This document shows, one piece after another, positions 34,505 to 42,325 of a DNA stretch of 51,646 nt. The notes beneath the pieces were generated by a model, which was given only the letters and a program-made list of their open reading frames with translations, was not told the DNA's origin and did not search any database. The stretch covers positions 1-51,646 of the forward strand of contig CALUML010000202.1 in NCBI GenBank assembly GCA_944321745.1, in the 5' to 3' direction. This DNA is from an uncultured Bacteroidales bacterium (GTDB lineage: Bacteria > Bacteroidota > Bacteroidia > Bacteroidales > Paludibacteraceae). Within the stretch, counting starts at the first letter, position 1. Every line of letters begins with the position of its first letter. Both the position numbers and the translations under genes were made by a program.

Positions 34505-35401
34505 ATGAACAAAATCCGTCCGTATATGATGCCTGTCGCCATGCTGTTGGGCGGGGTGTGTTATCCGTTTTTTTCGCGGTTGGCGTTTCTGACGCCGTGG
34601 CTTATTTTCACCATGTTGTTGCTGACGTATTGCAACCTGTCGCTGCGGAGGGTGCGCCCGACGGCTATGCATGGCTGGCTTATCAGCATACAGGTGCTGG
34701 GGAGTGTGGCGGTGTATCTGCTGCTTCGCCCGCTTGACGAGGTGCTGGCGCAGGCGGTCATGGTGTGCTTGCTGGCTCCTACAGCCACTTCGGCTCCGGT
34801 CATTACCCGCCTGCTGGGAGGCAGCGTGGAAAGCCTCACCACATACAGTCTGATGTGCAATGCCGTGGTGGCGGTGCTGGCTCCGCTGATGTTCTCGTGG
34901 GCAGGCGGCGGGGAGTCGGTGTCGTTTGCGGAGTCGTTCTTCACCATTGGACGGCAGGTGGGCGTGTTGCTGGTGGTGCCGTTTGTGTTGGGGGTGCTGG
35001 TGCGGCGGCTGGTGCCGAAGGTGGCGACGTGTGCCCGCACGTTTTCCAACATTTCGTTTTGCCTGTGGAGCGTGGCGTTGACCATTGTGAGCGCCAATAT
35101 AGTCAATTTCATCCTGGCGCAGGATGCCGGGCATTACCGGCAGGAAATGATCATGGCGGCGTGCTCGTTGTGCGTCTGTATCGCGCAGTTTGCCGTGGGG
35201 CGCAAGATAGGCCGCCGCTACGGCGACACGATAGCCGGTGGACAGGGATTGGGACAGAAGAACACGATTCTGGCTATTTGGATGGCGCAGACTTACCTGA
35301 ACCCGCTTTCGTCGGTGGGACCCGGCACGTATGTGCTGTGGCAGAACATGGTCAACTCGTACCAGGTGTGGCGGAAAAGCAGGAAGGAGGTTGAGAGTTG
35401 A
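34505..35401 (+). CDS. Bile acid:sodium symporter (BASS)-family transporter
   Basis: A 298-residue membrane protein with about nine to ten helices. It matches the BASS fold in layout: PWLIFTMLLLTYCNLSLR, a core LAPTATSAPVITRLLGGSVE crossover with LMCNAVVAVLAPLMF, and the second crossover GLGQKNTILAIWMAQTYLNPLSSVGPGTYVLWQN. The substrate in gut or oral Bacteroidota is unknown and need not be a bile acid. It has no link to the polysaccharide genes upstream. Confidence 0.88.
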   Translation: MNKIRPYMMPVAMLLGGVCYPFFSRLAFLTPWLIFTMLLLTYCNLSLRRVRPTAMHGWLISIQVLGSVAVYLLLRPLDEVLAQAVMVCLLAPTATSAPVITRLLGGSVESLTTYSLMCNAVVAVLAPLMFSWAGGGESVSFAESFFTIGRQVGVLLVVPFVLGVLVRRLVPKVATCARTFSNISFCLWSVALTIVSANIVNFILAQDAGHYRQEMIMAACSLCVCIAQFAVGRKIGRRYGDTIAGGQGLGQKNTILAIWMAQTYLNPLSSVGPGTYVLWQNMVNSYQVWRKSRKEVES

Positions 35402-35485
35402 GAGTTGAAAATTGAAAATTGAAAGGGGAAAGTATAAAGGGAAAAGGTTGAAAAGGAGAAAGGGAAAAGGTTGAAAGGGAAAAAC

Positions 35486-35627
35486 AAGGCCAACGGTCTT
35501 GTGGCACTCAGCGTAGGGCAACGCCCTACGGGTGGGGACGGGCAGAACATAGCAGAAGTAAGACATGCTTTGTCTCTACCTTGTTCCGTAGGGCGGTGTC
35601 CTGAAGAGCCACAAGACCGTTGGCCTT
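35486..35627. repeat. Inverted-repeat element with perfect 20-bp arms
   Basis: Arms at 35486-35505 and 35608-35627 are exact reverse complements. Pairing continues outward through a purine-rich flank (GAAAGGGAAAAGG) and its pyrimidine-rich counterpart. The interior holds GTAGGGCAACGCCCTAC and CACTCAGC, matching the 66-bp unit at the left end of the window in inverse orientation. Confidence 0.88.
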
Positions 35628-35683
35628 TTCCTCTTTTCTTCTACTTTTTACTTTCTACTTTTTCCTTTCAACCATTCTCCTTT

Positions 35684-36235
35684 TCACTTCCTTGCCTTCA
35701 CCATTTCCAGCAGTGTGCGGGCTTCTTCGGGTGAATGTTTGCGGGCTTCGTTGGCGTTGACGAATTCAAACGGAATGTAGGCCACTACTTGCGAGTAGCA
35801 CAGGCTGCCGTCGGGCGTGGAGGCCACCCGCAGCTTGAGTGCATCGTTTGCGGAGGACTTCAGTTTCTTCAGTTCGTCCACGTTGCCTTCGTTCATGAGG
35901 CGGACGAGGCGGTCGCGTTCCTTGAGGTCGAAGAGCAGTTCGTGGAAGACGATGGGCTGCTTGCCGGGCGCGTAGATGTATTTCGTCTTGCGGATGAAGA
36001 TGGCCACGATGCCCCAGGTCAGCAGCAGAATGCCCACCACGATGGCCAAGGGCGACAGCAGGCCGCCTTCGGATGCGCCGGGCATCTGCCCGTTGAGCAT
36101 GATGGCTGCAATGCCCAGCACGATGAGCACCAGGCTTAGCACGATGGAGGGTTTTGTTTTATAAACGGTGTTGTGGTCGAGGTTGTCCAACACTTGTTCG
36201 ATAGAGGGTTTTGTTTCGATATTGTTAGTTTCCAT
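35684..36235 (-). CDS. Small two-helix membrane protein, unknown function
   Basis: 183 residues from METNNIETKPSIEQVL. Two hydrophobic helices lie at about residues 38-55 (SIVLSLVLIVLGIAAIMLNG) and 67-88 (LAIVVGILLLTWGIVAIFI). A cytoplasmic-looking domain follows with VFHELLFDLKERDRLVRLMNEGNVDELKKL. The open frame continues upstream through three tandem repeats, which I exclude because they repeat at DNA level and no start fits better. I do not recognise a named family. Confidence 0.75.
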   Translation of the reverse strand: METNNIETKPSIEQVLDNLDHNTVYKTKPSIVLSLVLIVLGIAAIMLNGQMPGASEGGLLSPLAIVVGILLLTWGIVAIFIRKTKYIYAPGKQPIVFHELLFDLKERDRLVRLMNEGNVDELKKLKSSANDALKLRVASTPDGSLCYSQVVAYIPFEFVNANEARKHSPEEARTLLEMVKARK

Positions 36236-36255
36236 AATGGTTTTGTTGTTTTTTG

Positions 36256-36466
36256 TATCGGGGAGCGAGTATCGGGGAGCGGGTGTGTCGTGTCCTCGGG
36301 TTCGTTTCCCGGAAGTTGTTGTTTTAGTATCGGGAAGCGAGTATCGGGGAGCGGGCGTGCCGTGTCCTCGGGTTCGTTTCCCGGAAGTTGTTTTTTTGTA
36401 GCGGGAAGCGAGTATCGGGGAGCGGGCATGCCGTGTCCTCGGGTTCGTTTCCCGATAGCGTTTGAT
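36256..36466. repeat. 71-72 bp tandem repeat, three copies
   Basis: CGTGTCCTCGGGTTCG occurs at 36289, 36361 and 36432 (steps of 72 and 71 bp). Each unit also has CGGGGAGCGGG, GCGAGTATC and a T-rich spacer of varying length. The array lies directly upstream of the minus-strand membrane-protein gene, in its leader or promoter region. Confidence 0.9.
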
Positions 36467-36506
36467 GTTTTTTGGGGAAAAATTGGGCTGCACGAGGTGT
36501 GCAGGT

Positions 36507-36549
36507 CATACGGATTGAGCCGGGAATGTAACCCGGGATAATCCGTATG
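36507..36549. terminator. Strong hairpin 12 bp after the stop of the secreted-protein gene
   Basis: Arms CATACGGATT / AATCCGTATG with an inner CCGGG/CCCGG pair. There is a T-run only on the plus-strand side (ATTTTTCT), so it is either a terminator for plus-strand read-through or an RNA-stabilising 3' hairpin for the minus-strand gene. Confidence 0.6.
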
Positions 36550-36560
36550 CGATTTTTCTG

Positions 36561-36944
36561 CTAAATCAGCAGTTTGCGGAGGGTGTAGAGGTAATATCCC
36601 GCCTTTTCCCGCTCGGCATGGAGCGTGAGGAAGGTGGTGCGGGTGGTGTATAGTTGCAGGGAGATGAGTTGCGAGCAGCAGGCCGTGCGCCAATGGTGCG
36701 AGCCGGTTTCCTCGCGGGTCAGGCTGGTGGGCGTGCGGAAGTGCGGGGCACGGTTCAGCCCGGCGGGGATGCCTGCCTGGTCGGGCAGGTCGAATGCCAA
36801 GGTGTTATGGTCGGGGCAGGAATGCGTGCGGTCGCAACCGGCAGCAGTGGGGACGGCTGCATCTTCGCACGCTGTGGCATAAAGGGCGACCGCGCCCAGC
36901 ACGAGCGTCGTGGCAAGCAGGCAATATGTGAGCAAACGTTTCAT
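36561..36944 (-). CDS. Small secreted protein of unknown function
   Basis: 127 residues. The N terminus (MKRLLTYCLLATTLVLGAVALYATAC) is a clear signal peptide, probably cut after the Ala residues near 24. The mature part has several Cys and His residues (CDRTHSCPDHN) and no recognised domain. A Bacteroidota-type promoter lies 25 bp upstream, which supports a real gene. Confidence 0.7.
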   Translation of the reverse strand: MKRLLTYCLLATTLVLGAVALYATACEDAAVPTAAGCDRTHSCPDHNTLAFDLPDQAGIPAGLNRAPHFRTPTSLTREETGSHHWRTACCSQLISLQLYTTRTTFLTLHAEREKAGYYLYTLRKLLI

Positions 36945-36968
36945 TCCCTATTATTCTCAACCGGTGTG

Positions 36969-37000
36969 CAAAGATAGCGAAAGCTGAGCGCAAAGTCAAA
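36969..37000 (-). promoter_or_regulatory. Promoter of the secreted-protein gene (proximal copy)
   Basis: On the minus strand TTTG (36997-37000), 20-bp gap, TATCTTTG (36969-36976). The start point would be near 36962, giving a leader of about 18 nt. The 34-bp segment from 36969 is repeated exactly at 37056. Confidence 0.75.
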
Positions 37001-37055
37001 AAAGACAAAGTTTACTTTGCATTTTTTACTTTGCCGAAGCGCCTCCTATCTTATC

Positions 37056-37089
37056 CAAAGATAGCGAAAGCTGAGCGCAAAGTCAAAAA
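37056..37089 (-). promoter_or_regulatory. Duplicate promoter (distal copy)
   Basis: A perfect 34-bp copy of the proximal promoter, 87 bp upstream, with the same TTTG / TATCTTTG spacing. Both copies point at the secreted-protein gene. Confidence 0.7.
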
Positions 37090-37172
37090 TAAGGCTCACT
37101 TGTTTTGTCTTTATGTGAATATCCGTAATTCGCCAATAAGCCATTCATACTCCTCCGGCACTCCGTGCCACC

Positions 37173-37367
37173 TCCCCTATCTATAGGTTCATACTCCCTT
37201 CCCCCTTTGGGGTACTCCCTCTACCTTAGAGGGAGAATATAAAATGTTTCATTTGCCGAGGGGGGGCCGCGAAAGCTTCTCGGACGGAGTAACTAAACTC
37301 TCCCTCTAAGATAGAGGGAGTACCCCGCAAGGCGGGGGGGGAGGGAGTATGAACCTAAGATAGGGGA
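37173..37367. repeat. Long inverted repeat, about 65-69-bp arms (MITE-like)
   Basis: The left arm 37173-37236 and right arm 37299-37367 pair over nearly their whole length (CCTAT..TAGGTTCATACTCCCT, GGGGTACTCCCTCT, TTAGAGGGAGA and complements) with a few mismatches and a different G-run length. The 62-bp centre carries a G7 run. No coding sequence is present. It sits in the 540-bp gap before the third DUF4143 ATPase. Confidence 0.9.
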
Positions 37368-37523
37368 GTGGGCAGGGGTGAGGCGATCGAAGTGCCTGGC
37401 AATATGCGGACATTCATTTTTTTCTTTATGTGTCAATCGCATGGATAATCGCCTTTATGGGAAATACACTTTTCGAAAGGTGAAAAAACTTGTGTAATTC
37501 GCTTTTTGAAAAGTGTTTTTTGC

Positions 37524-37531
37524 TACATTTG
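37524..37531 (+). promoter_or_regulatory. -7 element upstream of a DUF4143 ATPase, next to an inverted repeat
   Basis: TACATTTG matches the -7 consensus; no well-spaced TTTG is found. Upstream, ACACTTTTC (about 37467-37475) and its complement GAAAAGTGT (37508-37516) form an inverted repeat, an operator-like layout similar to that of the ATPase at 9.5 kb. Confidence 0.5.
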
Positions 37532-37558
37532 CAAACGAATGATATATATGTTTTGATA

Positions 37559-38764
37559 ATGGACTACTTGGACATTCAGCCTTTGATAAATGTTTTTCAT
37601 AGGAAATTGGCCGCAACGGATGTGCGGTTTAAGCGGTATTTGTATGGGCAGATTAATTGGAATGTGCGGATGGTTGGCATAAAAGGGGCACGTGGGGTGG
37701 GGAAGACCACTTTGCTGATGCAACACATTAAAGAAACGTTCGATGATTTAGATGAGGTGTTGTATGTTTCGCTTGATAATCTGTGGTTTGAAACTCATGG
37801 GCTTGATGAGTTGGTGGAGTTTCTGTACACGCACGGGGTAACCCACATTTATTTTGATGAAGTGCATAAGTACAAGAATTGGGCCTTGTGGCTCAAGAAT
37901 TTTTTTGACAGTTATCCTGATTTGAATATCGTCTATACCGGTTCGGCCATGTTGGCTATTGAAAATTCCGTGGTGGATTTGTCTCGCAGACAGTCGCTTT
38001 ATACGCTTCATGGTATGTCGTTTCGTGAATATCTCGAATATGAAGGTATTGCGTCCTTACCGTCTTTGACGTTGGATGAATTGCTTGCCGACCACGTGAA
38101 ATATGCGTTGGAAGTTACGTCGGGAACCAAGTTGTTGAAGCATTTTGACCAGTATTTGAAAAGGGGCTATTACCCTTATTATCGAGAAGCCGGGGAGGAT
38201 TATTTGATGCGGCTTGGGGAAGTGGTGCGCCTGGTGATAGACGGCGATATTCCCGCAGTGGAAGACATAACTTATACGACGATGCATAAAATCAAGAAGT
38301 TGCTGATGGTCATAGCCGGCAATGTCCCTCTTGAAGTGAATATCAACAAACTTTCGGCGCAGTTGGAATCAACACGCGACCAAACGTTGAAGATGCTGTA
38401 CTTGCTGGACCGTGCCGGATTGTTGTGTTTGCTGACAGACAAAGTGAAAGATTATAAACATCTTGTTGGGCCGAAGAAGATTTATTTGAACAATACTAAT
38501 TTGATGTATGCCCTCACAGGCAAAATTTCCGAAGGGACATTGCGCGAAACATTTTTTGCCAATCAGGTGGGTGCTGTTTCTACTTTGACTATGCCGAAGT
38601 GTGGTGACTTTATGGCCGATGGAAGATATTTGTTTGAGGTGGGCGGAAGCCGCAAAACGTTTGAACAAATTGCAGATATGCCGGATAGTTATCTCGCATT
38701 GGATGATATGGAAATCGGTAATGGCAACCGCGTTCCGCTTTGGATGTTTGGCTGTTTGTATTAA
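37559..38764 (+). CDS. AAA ATPase with DUF4143-type C-terminal domain
   Basis: From ATG 37559 (MDYLDIQPLINVFHRK) it has 401 residues; the upstream frame extension carries the promoter and is excluded. Walker A is GARGVGKTT at 43-51. Walker B is IYFDEVHKYKNW with sensor IVYTGSAML. The C-terminal part has KKIYLNNTNLMYAL, TLRETFFANQVGA and DGRYLFEVGG, the nuclease-like core. It differs from the 9.5-kb ATPase in the DEVHKY form of Walker B. A single copy of the 14.9-kb palindrome arm starts just after its stop. Confidence 0.92.
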   Translation: MDYLDIQPLINVFHRKLAATDVRFKRYLYGQINWNVRMVGIKGARGVGKTTLLMQHIKETFDDLDEVLYVSLDNLWFETHGLDELVEFLYTHGVTHIYFDEVHKYKNWALWLKNFFDSYPDLNIVYTGSAMLAIENSVVDLSRRQSLYTLHGMSFREYLEYEGIASLPSLTLDELLADHVKYALEVTSGTKLLKHFDQYLKRGYYPYYREAGEDYLMRLGEVVRLVIDGDIPAVEDITYTTMHKIKKLLMVIAGNVPLEVNINKLSAQLESTRDQTLKMLYLLDRAGLLCLLTDKVKDYKHLVGPKKIYLNNTNLMYALTGKISEGTLRETFFANQVGAVSTLTMPKCGDFMADGRYLFEVGGSRKTFEQIADMPDSYLALDDMEIGNGNRVPLWMFGCLY

Positions 38765-38864
38765 AGCCTAATGACCGATTGGGGTTAAACGTAAGGTGTG
38801 TACGAAGGGAAGAACCGATTTCCTAAAAAACATTTGAAAAAGGAGCATTCAGGTAGAAATGTGT

Positions 38865-38872
38865 TACTTTTG
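38865..38872 (+). promoter_or_regulatory. -7 element of the M23 lipoprotein gene
   Basis: TACTTTTG lies 24 bp before the ATG. No TTTG at the expected distance was found (the nearest is 28 bp upstream). Confidence 0.5.
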
Positions 38873-38896
38873 CAGGCATGGTTTTGAAAGGGAAGC

Positions 38897-40219
38897 ATGA
38901 AGAAAGCATGGATCATAGGCATGGCGTGTGGCTTGCTACTGACGGCATGTGGCAAGAAACAGGCCGGTGAACAAGACTTCGAAGAGGCCGCTGAAGCAGA
39001 AGAAGTGGTTGCACAGCCGGAGTACCGGTATGGCATTTGTGTGGATTCGCTCGATATGGAGGCCTATCAAGTGAAGCGGGGCGATACGTTTTCAAAAATA
39101 TACGACGACCTGGGCTTCACAGCCGTGGAGGCCGACCGCATCGTGCGGGCATCGGCGGAACTGCTGCCGCCCCGCTACCTGCTGCCGGGCATGGAGTATT
39201 GGGCATTCACCACGCGCGACAGCGTGCCACGGGTGGCGCACGTGGTGTTCGGCCGCTCGAAGACGGACTTCGTGGTGTTGGGCTTCCCCGGCGACAGCGT
39301 GACGGTGCGTACTTTCACCAAGCCCGAAACCCTGCGGCGGCTCTACGCCGAGGGTACGGTGGAAACCAGCCTGTGGGATGCCATCGTGGGCAACGGCACC
39401 GACCCGATTATCGCCCTCATGCTGTCCGACATCTATGCCTGGCAGGTGGACTTCTTCGGCGTGCAGCCGGGCGACGGCTACAAGGTGATTTATCAGAAGG
39501 CTTACGTGGACGACACGGTGCCGCTGGGCGTGCGCTCCATCGAGGGGGCGGTGTTCACCCACATGGGGCGCGACTACGTGGCCATCCCTTTCGTGCAGGA
39601 CAGCGCGCGCATCTTCTTCGACCCTGAGGGCAACAGCATGCGCCGGGCGTTCCTCAAGTCGCCGCTGGACTTTTTCCGCATCACGTCGCGCTTCACCAAC
39701 TCGCGTTACCACCCGGTGCTCAAACGGTACCGGGCGCACCACGGCGTGGACTACGCTGCTCCCATCGGTACGCCCGTGAAGAGCATCGGCGACGGGCGGG
39801 TGGTGGCCAAGGGCTATCAGCCGCGCGGGGGAGGGTATTACCTCAAGGTGAAGCACAACTCCGTGTACACGACCACCTATATGCACCTGAGCCGCTATGC
39901 CAAGGGTATTAACAAGGGTACACGCGTGCAGCAGGGGCAGGTGATTGCCTATGTGGGCTCCACGGGACTTTCCACCGGGCCGCACCTTGACTTCCGTGTG
40001 CAGAAGAACGGCTCGTACATCAACCCCCTCACCATGGAAGCCCCGCCCGACATCCCGCTGCACGAGGAGCTGCGCGACAGCTTCAACGTGGTGAAGGCCC
40101 AACTGCTGGAGGAAATGGCTACCCGCCATGCCGCCCTGCATCCCGCCCCGGCGGACAGTGCGGCGGTGGACTTGCCGGGGAACGTGGCGGGCAAGCCTGT
40201 GGATGGCTTTGGGGCTTGA
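38897..40219 (+). CDS. M23-family peptidase lipoprotein (LytM domain)
   Basis: A predicted envelope lipoprotein of 440 residues, signal MKKAWIIGMACGLLLTAC with lipidated Cys18. An Opa/LysM-like segment (YQVKRGDTFSKIYDDLGF) lies near residues 55-75. The LytM domain has its first metal motif H282-x-x-x-D (HHGVDYAAP in context) and HLDFRV at 363-368, where Asp replaces the second His of the usual HxH. That replacement is seen in other Bacteroidota members, so activity cannot be excluded. Probable role: cutting or regulating cuts in peptidoglycan cross-bridges. Confidence 0.92.
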   Translation: MKKAWIIGMACGLLLTACGKKQAGEQDFEEAAEAEEVVAQPEYRYGICVDSLDMEAYQVKRGDTFSKIYDDLGFTAVEADRIVRASAELLPPRYLLPGMEYWAFTTRDSVPRVAHVVFGRSKTDFVVLGFPGDSVTVRTFTKPETLRRLYAEGTVETSLWDAIVGNGTDPIIALMLSDIYAWQVDFFGVQPGDGYKVIYQKAYVDDTVPLGVRSIEGAVFTHMGRDYVAIPFVQDSARIFFDPEGNSMRRAFLKSPLDFFRITSRFTNSRYHPVLKRYRAHHGVDYAAPIGTPVKSIGDGRVVAKGYQPRGGGYYLKVKHNSVYTTTYMHLSRYAKGINKGTRVQQGQVIAYVGSTGLSTGPHLDFRVQKNGSYINPLTMEAPPDIPLHEELRDSFNVVKAQLLEEMATRHAALHPAPADSAAVDLPGNVAGKPVDGFGA

Positions 40220-40236
40220 CGTGATGCGCGGGAATT

Positions 40237-40854
40237 TTATTCCACTTCGGTGCGGTCGGGGTCGCCCGGCTTCCTGACGCGTTTGACCGTGTGCTTGATT
40301 TTGCCGATGAAGAAGTTAATCTCCAGGCTCGATTCCGTTTCGGATGTTTCCAGATCGGGCATGACGATGCTGGAGAGCATTTCCCCCAAGCGTTGCAGGC
40401 CGGACTGCTGCCTCTCGTGGTTTGTCTCGTTGTGCAGGGTGCGGAGTTCCTGTTTGAGTTGGCGCACGGTGGCGAAGGTTTCGATGATGGCCAAGGTGGC
40501 TTGCGTGGCTTGCGGGCTCTTCAATATGGTGGCAAGCATGTATAGGCCTTTCTCGGTAAAGGCTTTGGGTCGTACGCGGGACTTGGGCGATATGTTTGCG
40601 ATCAAATTTTTTGACCGCAAATCGGCAAGTTCCTGTTTTTCAATTTCAAATACGTATCCGCCCGGGAACTTTTCCTGATTGTTGCGCACGGCCTGGTTCA
40701 CCTCTCTTGTCTCCACTCCGTACAGTTCTGCCACATCGGCATCCAGTATCACCTGGCAGTCTCTGAGCACGATGATTTTCTGCTGCACTTGCCCGAAGAG
40801 GCTGGCGGCAGGCAAGGGTGTGCGTTTCCCTCTTTTGTCTAAGTTGTTGTCCAT
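40237..40854 (-). CDS. ORF6N domain-containing protein
   Basis: 205 residues from MDNNLDKRGKRTPLPA. The ORF6N domain fills residues 25-115: IIVLRDCQVILDADVAELYGVETREVNQAVRNN, FPGGYVFEI, RPKAFTEKGLYMLATILKS. The domain is common in phage and Bacteroidota and is thought to bind DNA. A coiled-coil-prone stretch (IIETFATVRQLKQELRTLHNET) follows. It converges with the M23 gene, the stops lying 17 bp apart. The longer frame upstream is out of family and excluded. Confidence 0.92.
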   Translation of the reverse strand: MDNNLDKRGKRTPLPAASLFGQVQQKIIVLRDCQVILDADVAELYGVETREVNQAVRNNQEKFPGGYVFEIEKQELADLRSKNLIANISPKSRVRPKAFTEKGLYMLATILKSPQATQATLAIIETFATVRQLKQELRTLHNETNHERQQSGLQRLGEMLSSIVMPDLETSETESSLEINFFIGKIKHTVKRVRKPGDPDRTEVE

Positions 40855-40873
40855 GTCTGTATGGTGTTTGTGT

Positions 40874-41215
40874 TCATTCCCATTGGCGGAGCGGGCAACT
40901 GGCATTGGTGGCATCATCGGTGGTGTCGTCGGACGGGTCGAGTACATCCGTGTATTCCGGATGCCGCTTGAACTCGGCCACGGCGAACGAGCATACGGGC
41001 ACGATGCTTAGCCCCTCGGCGCGGGCGTATGCCACGGCGGCCTCGACCAGCCGATGGGCAAGGCCTTTGCCGCGCTGGCTGGGGTGTACCAGGGTGTGGT
41101 CTATGCGGATGGTCTTTTCCTTTACATATACGTAGGTCAGTTCCCCCACGTTGTGTCCGTTTTCCATGGCTAGGAACGCGCCTTGGCCGGTTTGTCTGTT
41201 GTGCCGGATGTCCAT
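40874..41215 (-). CDS. Small GNAT-like N-acetyltransferase (YidJ/YjdJ type)
   Basis: 113 residues. The acetyl-CoA-binding segment IDHTLVHPSQRGKGLAHRLVEAAVAYARAEGLSIVPVCSFAVAEFKRHPEY is the core of the short N-acetyltransferase family related to human GNAT-like NATD1. The substrate is unknown. It lies 19 bp upstream of the ORF6N gene on the same strand and probably shares its transcript. A terminator for the preceding minus-strand operon is just upstream. Confidence 0.9.
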   Translation of the reverse strand: MDIRHNRQTGQGAFLAMENGHNVGELTYVYVKEKTIRIDHTLVHPSQRGKGLAHRLVEAAVAYARAEGLSIVPVCSFAVAEFKRHPEYTDVLDPSDDTTDDATNASCPLRQWE

Positions 41216-41289
41216 TGGTTTACCTGATTGATGGGATGTCGCTCACAAAGATAAAGTTTTTTCGGGAATGGCACTGCCGTGTCATGGGA

Positions 41290-41332
41290 AATAAAAAACC
41301 GGGAAACGGCTTCATGTGCCGCATCCCGGTTT
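41290..41332 (-). terminator. Rho-independent terminator
   Basis: On the minus strand AAACCGGGA / TCCCGGTTT arms with an inner CGGC/GCCG pair, followed by TTTTTTATTT. It lies 20 bp after the stop of the glyS 3' fragment and about 280 bp after the lipoprotein operon. Confidence 0.85.
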
Positions 41333-41351
41333 CCTGTTGTATGGCGGGCGG

Positions 41352-41514
41352 TCAGACCTGTCCCATGATTTTCCTGAACAAGTTCTTCATGTTCACCTCC
41401 CGGTCGATGAGGTCGTGGAGGCGGTCGATGCTGACGCGTTCCTGCTGCATGGTGTCGCGGTGGCGGATGGTGACGCAGTTGTCGGTGAGCGTGTCGTGGT
41501 CCACGGTGATGCAG
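41352..41514 (-). pseudogene. Duplicated 3' end of glyS (C-terminal 50 codons)
   Basis: Bases 41371-41514 match glyS 43935-44078 with only about three differences and no gaps. On the minus strand it reads [20 protein letters not shown] and on to [12 protein letters not shown]-stop, against KIMD-stop in the true gene. Sequence upstream of the match is unrelated, so no complete protein is possible. It is followed by a good terminator, whereas the true glyS end is not. Confidence 0.93.
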
Positions 41515-41614
41515 GTATTCGCAGGCTCGCCCGCACCCCGTGCCGAGGCACATGAGGGAGTTGCGCGGAGCTTGGCTGTAGTGGAGGAAGGGGTCTATGA
41601 GCATTGTGCGGGGG

Positions 41615-42325
41615 TTAGGGTTGTGGTTCGTGTTGCCGCCTTTTGGCCTCGACGATGCTGTCCATTTGTATGGAGAACCAGTCGTCGTTCACGAAGAGGG
41701 CTTCCACCCGCAGGCTGTCGGGGGCCAGGACGAGGTTGTCGCGCACGGTCCTGATGAGGCGTTTGCTTTGCCTGCCGCAGAAGCCGGGCCAGAACACGAC
41801 TACGGTGTAGTCGTTCCCTCTGCCCGGGTCGAAAGTCAGGGGCCGACCTTGCGCATCGCGTATGTGGGGCAGCAGCGCGGGCAGGGACACCAGGGTGTCG
41901 GGCGGAGCGACGCTGGTCGGGGGAAAGGTGCAGAAGGCATCATTCATGTTCCAATTCATGTTGGGGAAGCCCTCGGCGTAGCAGTTGAGGTGGTATGACA
42001 CGAGCCGCCCTGCGCGGTCGAAGTACATGGCCTGCAGCATTTGCAGGTGGTTGTTCACGGCATCGGCCAGTTGGTGTTGTTCGGTGCTGTCCTTGCCTTG
42101 TACCTGCGCGTAGAACGTGTCGATGACGTGGCCGATAAAGGCCGTGTCGAGTTCGTGCCACGGCTCGCCCTCCAGCCCGAAGCGTGCCAGTGTTTCCGTG
42201 CGCTGTTCCGGGGTGATGGGGTCGTACTCGGTCTTGAAGCCGTATATTTTCACGATCAGGCTGTCGCAGCCGCCCAGCAGGAGCAGCAGGGGGAGGAGGA
42301 TGATGGGGAGGGGTTTCTTTGTCAT
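41615..42325 (-). CDS. Thioredoxin-fold-like lipoprotein, degenerate active site (copy 1)
   Basis: 236 residues. Signal MTKKPLPIILLPLLLLLGGC with lipidated Cys20. The middle section HLQMLQAMYFDRAGRLVSYHLNCYAEGFPN is nearly identical in the upstream paralogue. The C-terminal part YTVVVFWPGFCGRQSKRLI (from about 173) lines up with TlpA-type FWASWCGPC, but only the first Cys (183) remains and the second is Gln186. A redox-inactive or binding role is likely. Its start overlaps the paralogue's stop (ATGA), so translation is coupled. Confidence 0.8.
   Translation of the reverse strand: MTKKPLPIILLPLLLLLGGCDSLIVKIYGFKTEYDPITPEQRTETLARFGLEGEPWHELDTAFIGHVIDTFYAQVQGKDSTEQHQLADAVNNHLQMLQAMYFDRAGRLVSYHLNCYAEGFPNMNWNMNDAFCTFPPTSVAPPDTLVSLPALLPHIRDAQGRPLTFDPGRGNDYTVVVFWPGFCGRQSKRLIRTVRDNLVLAPDSLRVEALFVNDDWFSIQMDSIVEAKRRQHEPQP

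Noticed and set aside
37490-37558. N-terminal extension of the DUF4143 ATPase
   Set aside because: It would translate the promoter region (TACATTTG); the ATG at 37559 gives the family-like start.
41170-41604. 144-codon minus-strand open frame across the glyS fragment
   Set aside because: It reads the duplicated glyS end in the wrong frame and matches nothing.
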